Of a stretch of DNA of 43,989 bases, positions 41,079 to 43,989 are shown piece after piece. This stretch comes from Cyanobium sp. E1_MAG_00006 (GTDB lineage Bacteria; Cyanobacteriota; Cyanobacteriia; PCC-6307; Cyanobiaceae): positions 1 through 43,989 of the forward strand of contig JAIYAQ010000035.1 in the NCBI GenBank assembly GCA_027488975.1, in the 5' to 3' direction. The position numbers were made by a program, and so were the translations under genes. Within the stretch, counting starts at the first letter, position 1, and each line of letters starts with the position of its first letter. Under the pieces are notes generated by a model. It saw only the letters and a list, made by a program, of their open reading frames with translations. It did no database searches and was not told the origin of the DNA.

Positions 41079-41630
41079 TCAGGGGCTGGTCTCCGGAGGA
41101 GCGCCCTGCAGGATCGCCTCCTCCTGCTGGCGGATGGCGGAGGGAGCGGGCAGCAGATCCGGCTCCTCCACCAGAGGGAAGCTGGGCTGCTTCACCTGGG
41201 CGGGGTTGCGGGGGGGCTCGCTCCAGCGCCACTCGGCCCGCGGCGCCCGGCTACGGCAGAGGGCCTCAAGTTCGCGGCGCAGGGCGCGCTGCACGTCCTT
41301 GCGGGCCACCACGGCGAAGAACTCGGCGCGCGATGCCAGGCCGGAGCTGAACGGAGCGGTGCCATTGCCGTTGAACAGCCGGGCCGGATCCGACAGCCAG
41401 CGGGGCCGGCACACCCCCTTCTGGCTGGTGTCCGTGGCCAGCCACAGATGCACGCCGTAGCCGTCGGGCTGGCTCACCACCGCCAGGCCGTCGTGGGGCT
41501 GACTGCGCTGCAGCGGATAGATCGCCCAGGTGGGGCGCCGCTGGGCCGGCACGCAACTGCTCAGCGGCAGGGCCAGCAGCAACGCCGCAGCCAGGCAGGC
41601 CCGGGGGAACCGCTTCGAGATCGGACTCAC
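41079..41630 (-). CDS. Putative lipoprotein of unknown function
   Basis: The protein has 183 residues from the GTG at 41630; a TTG at 41669 is in frame but leaves the signal peptide internal. A lipobox LSSC follows a hydrophobic stretch (ACLAAALLLALPLSSC), so lipid attachment at that Cys is likely. The mature protein has RRPTWAIYPLQRSQPHDGLAVVSQPDGYGVHLWLATD in the middle and a Pro/Glu-rich tail. No family is recognised. It is divergent from the thioredoxin-like gene and convergent with the photolyase-like gene. Confidence 0.65.
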   Translation of the reverse strand: MSPISKRFPRACLAAALLLALPLSSCVPAQRRPTWAIYPLQRSQPHDGLAVVSQPDGYGVHLWLATDTSQKGVCRPRWLSDPARLFNGNGTAPFSSGLASRAEFFAVVARKDVQRALRRELEALCRSRAPRAEWRWSEPPRNPAQVKQPSFPLVEEPDLLPAPSAIRQQEEAILQGAPPETSP

Positions 41631-41689
41631 GGGCCGGCAGCGCCACAATCGGCGCGCATCCTGCCCCAACGCGCCACGCGCCCACGGTC

Positions 41690-42271
41690 ATGGTTCTCAC
41701 CGCTTCCGCGATGCTCCCCCTGGGCACGCCCCTGCCGGCCTTCACCCTGCCCCAAGTGGCGGGTGATGCCAGCAACCAGGAGCCCTGGAGCTCCACGGCC
41801 CTCACGCCCGGGCCCGTGCTGGTGCTGTTCCTCTGTGCCCACTGTCCCTTCGTGAAGCACATCGAGCCCGAACTCACCCGCCTGGAGCACGACTACGGCG
41901 AGCGGCTGCAGATCGTGGCGATCAGCAGCAACAGCACCGTCACCCACCCGCAGGACGGCCCCGAGGGCCTGCGCGCCCAGGCGGAGCGCTGCGGCTGGCG
42001 CTTCCCGTACCTGTTCGATGCCAGCCAGGCGGTGGCCCACGCCTTCCAGGCCGCCTGCACGCCGGATCTGTTTCTGTTCGATGCCCGGCACCGGCTCGCC
42101 TACCGCGGCCAGCTCGATGGCAGCCGCCCGGGCACCGGCGGGCCCCAGGCCCCACCGCTCGATGGCCGCGACCTGCGCGCCGCCCTGGATGCCCTGCTGG
42201 CCGGCCAAGCGGTGAATCCCGAGCAGACCGCCTCGATCGGCTGCAACATCAAATGGCACCCGGCCGGATAA
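41690..42271 (+). CDS. Thioredoxin-fold (AhpC/TSA-like) protein
   Basis: The protein has 193 residues with the thioredoxin-fold pattern LPAFTLPQVAG..., then a CAHCPFVKH motif (CxxC as CAHC), RLQIVAISSNS...HPQDGPEGLRAQA, and CTPDLFLFDA.HRLAYRGQLD. This is the widespread thioredoxin-family protein with CxxC followed by PFVK, near peroxiredoxin/AhpC relatives. A thiol-disulfide reductase or peroxidase role is likely. It is followed by the DegT gene 27 bases later. Confidence 0.85.
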   Translation: MVLTASAMLPLGTPLPAFTLPQVAGDASNQEPWSSTALTPGPVLVLFLCAHCPFVKHIEPELTRLEHDYGERLQIVAISSNSTVTHPQDGPEGLRAQAERCGWRFPYLFDASQAVAHAFQAACTPDLFLFDARHRLAYRGQLDGSRPGTGGPQAPPLDGRDLRAALDALLAGQAVNPEQTASIGCNIKWHPAG

Positions 42272-42298
42272 CCGAACAGGGGGCTTAAGGTTGCCTTT

Positions 42299-43537
42299 AT
42301 GCAGGTGCCCCCCTTCAGCCTCAGAGAACAGCTGGATCACCTCGGTGAGGAGCTGGATGCCGCCGTACTGCAGGTTCTACGCAGCGGTCAGTACATCGGC
42401 GGCGGGGTGATCGCCGCCTTCGAGCAGGCCTTTGCCGCCGCTGTCGGCACTCCGCACGCCATCGGCTGCAACAGCGGCACCGATGCCCTGATCCTGGCCC
42501 TGCGCGGCCTCGGTGTAGGCCCCGGCGATGAGGTGATCACCTGCTCCTTCAGCTTTTTCGCCACCGCCGAAGCGATCAGCGCCGTGGGCGCCACGCCGGT
42601 GTTCGTGGATGTGGAGGAGAGCAGCTATCTGATCGATCTCGATCAGCTCGAGGCGGCGATCACACCGGCCACCAAGGTGCTGCTGCCGGTGCATCTGTTC
42701 GGCCGCCCGGTCGACATGGAGCGCGTCTGCGCCATCGCCGAACGCCACGGCCTGAAGGTGGTGGAAGACTGCGCCCAGGCCACCGGCGCCAGCTGGGCCG
42801 GCCGCCCCGTGGGCAGCTGGGGCGATGTGGGCTGCTTCAGCTTCTTCCCCACCAAGAACCTCGGCGGCGCCGGTGATGGCGGTGCCATCACCTGCAGCGA
42901 TCCCGCTTTGGCGCAGAGCATGCGCGAGCTGGCGGTGCACGGCATGCCGCGCCGCTACCTGCACACCTCACTCGGCTACAACAGCCGCCTCGATGCCATT
43001 CAGGCGGCGGTGCTCAATGTGAAGCTGCCGCATCTGACCAGCTGGATCGAGCGACGCCGCAGCGTCTCGGCCCGTTACCGCAGCGCCCTGGCCGACGCGG
43101 CGGCCATCCAGCTCCCCGAGGCAGGCCCTGAGGGCCACAGCTGGAACCAGTTCGTGGTGCGTGTGCCCAGCTGCGGCACCAGCAAGGCCTGCGCCACGGC
43201 TAGCGGCAACGGCAATGGCTGCGGCAGCCAGGCCTGCGTGCCCTCCGCCGACAGCGCCAGCTTCGGCCTGCCGGAAGCCGCCTGCCGCGACTGGCTGCAA
43301 AAGCAGCTGCAGGAGGCGGGTGTGATCACGATCATCTACTACCCGATCCCCATTCATCGCCAGCCCGCTTATGCGGAGCTGGGCTACGGCCCAGGGTCCC
43401 TGCCGATCACCGAGCGGCTCTGCACGGAGGTGCTCAGCCTGCCGATCTTCCCCGAACTGAGCGGCGAGCAGCAACAGCGGGTGATCGGTGTGCTCAGTCA
43501 GCTGGTGGGCATGCTCCAGCCGGCGATTGCGGCCTGA
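42299..43537 (+). CDS. DegT/DnrJ/EryC1-family aminotransferase
   Basis: The 412-residue PLP enzyme transfers amino groups to keto-sugars or related compounds, usually for surface polysaccharides. Typical segments are YIGGGVIAAFEQAFAAAVG, CNSGTDALILALRGLGVGPGDEVITCSFSFFATAEAI, the Lys in FSFFPTKNLGGAGDGG and the C-terminal YYPIPIHRQPAY. Unusually, residues about 290-329 form an extra loop with several Cys and Gly/Asn runs (CGTSKACATASGNGNGCGSQAC) where the family normally has a short turn. The product is not fixed by sequence alone. Confidence 0.88.
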   Translation: MQVPPFSLREQLDHLGEELDAAVLQVLRSGQYIGGGVIAAFEQAFAAAVGTPHAIGCNSGTDALILALRGLGVGPGDEVITCSFSFFATAEAISAVGATPVFVDVEESSYLIDLDQLEAAITPATKVLLPVHLFGRPVDMERVCAIAERHGLKVVEDCAQATGASWAGRPVGSWGDVGCFSFFPTKNLGGAGDGGAITCSDPALAQSMRELAVHGMPRRYLHTSLGYNSRLDAIQAAVLNVKLPHLTSWIERRRSVSARYRSALADAAAIQLPEAGPEGHSWNQFVVRVPSCGTSKACATASGNGNGCGSQACVPSADSASFGLPEAACRDWLQKQLQEAGVITIIYYPIPIHRQPAYAELGYGPGSLPITERLCTEVLSLPIFPELSGEQQQRVIGVLSQLVGMLQPAIAA

Positions 43538-43557
43538 GTCAGGCAGCATTCGCTGTA

Positions 43558-43875
43558 ATGCAACCTCCGAGCATGCAGCGAAGCGTCATCAGGCAAAGCC
43601 ACAGCCAGAGATGGCTCCATCGGTTGACCATCAGCCGGCGGAATCGATGGCTGGGTCTTCTGGGTGCCGTGGCGCTTGGCTTGGCGCCGCCGGCAGCGGC
43701 ACAGGGTGTGGTCCGCATCGGCGTGGTCGACGACCAGGCCCCCTGCTCGGATGTCGTCAACAGCAGCTTCAGCGGCAGCGCTATCGACGTCTGGCACCAA
43801 GTGGCCAGCAGAGCCAACCTGCTCCACACCTTCGTTGCACTCCCCAACCCGGACGCGGCCGTTCGCGCAGCTAGC
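43558..43875 (+). pseudogene. Periplasmic binding-protein gene, cut by an IS
   Basis: The start ATG is at 43558 or 43573. A signal peptide (hydrophobic LLGAVALGLAPPAAAQG) is followed by VVRIGVVDDQAPCSDVVNSSFSGSAIDVWHQVAS, the start of a family 3 solute-binding or glutamate-receptor-like domain. About 105 native codons remain before the IS481-type end at 43876; beyond it the frame reads into the IS and stops at 43915-43917. The 6-bp site at the junction is GCTAGC. The remaining two thirds of the gene, if present, lie past the window. Confidence 0.7.
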
Positions 43876-43989
43876 TGTTCTGTCTCAGCAGGTTGTTCAG
43901 CTGACAAGGGGGTGTGAGGCCGCTACGGGTTGAGGTGCGACCCAGCAACCCCGACCTCACGCCTCCATGCATAGCCACCCCAATGCCCG
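43876..43989 (+). mobile_element. Second IS481-family element, left end only
   Basis: The sequence begins TGTTCTGTCTCAGCAGGTTG, identical to the left end at 21456 for the first 20 bases. It keeps the hairpin with one compensatory base-pair change, and the transposase ATG at 43967 (MHSHPNAR, against MHTHANAR in the first copy). The copies differ at many positions, so they are different members of one family. The window ends inside the transposase. Confidence 0.92.
43967..43989 (+). CDS. Start of the second IS481-type transposase
   Basis: Seven codons are visible (MHSHPNA) before the window ends. They align with the start of the transposase at 21546. Identity beyond this point is unknown. Confidence 0.8.

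Overview
The window looks like chromosome from a GC-rich picocyanobacterium of the Cyanobium / marine-type Synechococcus group. This is inferred from the right part: a run of ordinary housekeeping genes (pyrE, hisB, fabI, rdgB, a phosphohexomutase, a carotenoid oxygenase, a bestrophin-type channel, a photolyase-like protein) in a tight picocyanobacterial-style arrangement. No rRNA gene or other definitive marker is present.

The window has two halves that meet at a tRNA-Met gene (28308-28380, minus strand). Everything to its left reads as accessory DNA, probably an integrative element or genomic island. From the tRNA leftwards it holds a tyrosine integrase (27074-28177), four GTGCCTA repeats between integrase and tRNA, a small DNA-binding (excisionase-like) protein, a PrimPol/DUF3987 replication protein, and a short region with five CCACCCCT iterons that may be an origin. 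Next come AbiE-type toxin-antitoxin genes and a run of phage/plasmid early-type genes (SLOG, Gp157-like, Rad52-like, two small proteins). These are followed by a five-gene defence operon and, at the far left, a phage-tail-like structural module with collagen repeats. No second copy of the tRNA 3' end was seen, so the left boundary is probably outside the window.

The most interesting system is the minus-strand block 15973 to 3519. It encodes a DUF499-type ATPase, a 150-aa protein, a 388-aa protein with a hydrophobic hairpin, a DUF1156 DNA methyltransferase and a PLD/SNF2 helicase. All five overlap or are only a few bases apart. This is the helicase-methylase-ATPase (Hma-type) anti-phage layout, with two extra genes embedded between ATPase and methylase. 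A DUF4747-like protein and a four-helix membrane protein are appended downstream. The middle of the methylase gene and the appended pair are visibly AT-richer than their surroundings, suggesting swapped or recently acquired parts.

The AbiE locus is a small fossil record. A nucleotidyltransferase toxin gene is cut near its 3' end by an IS481-family element (6-bp CCTAGC target duplication). It is cut again 13 bp further on by a 101-bp MITE (TAA duplication). Removing both restores a perfect reading frame. A second AbiE antitoxin gene faces it, and that gene's toxin survives only as about 20 codons. A diverged second IS481 copy begins at 43876, where it interrupts a periplasmic binding-protein gene in the core half.

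The right half (28427-43537) is mostly routine, apart from a photolyase/cryptochrome homologue whose two domains appear to be in permuted order, a 20-bp perfect inverted repeat after the phosphohexomutase gene, and a cysteine-containing insertion in a DegT aminotransferase.
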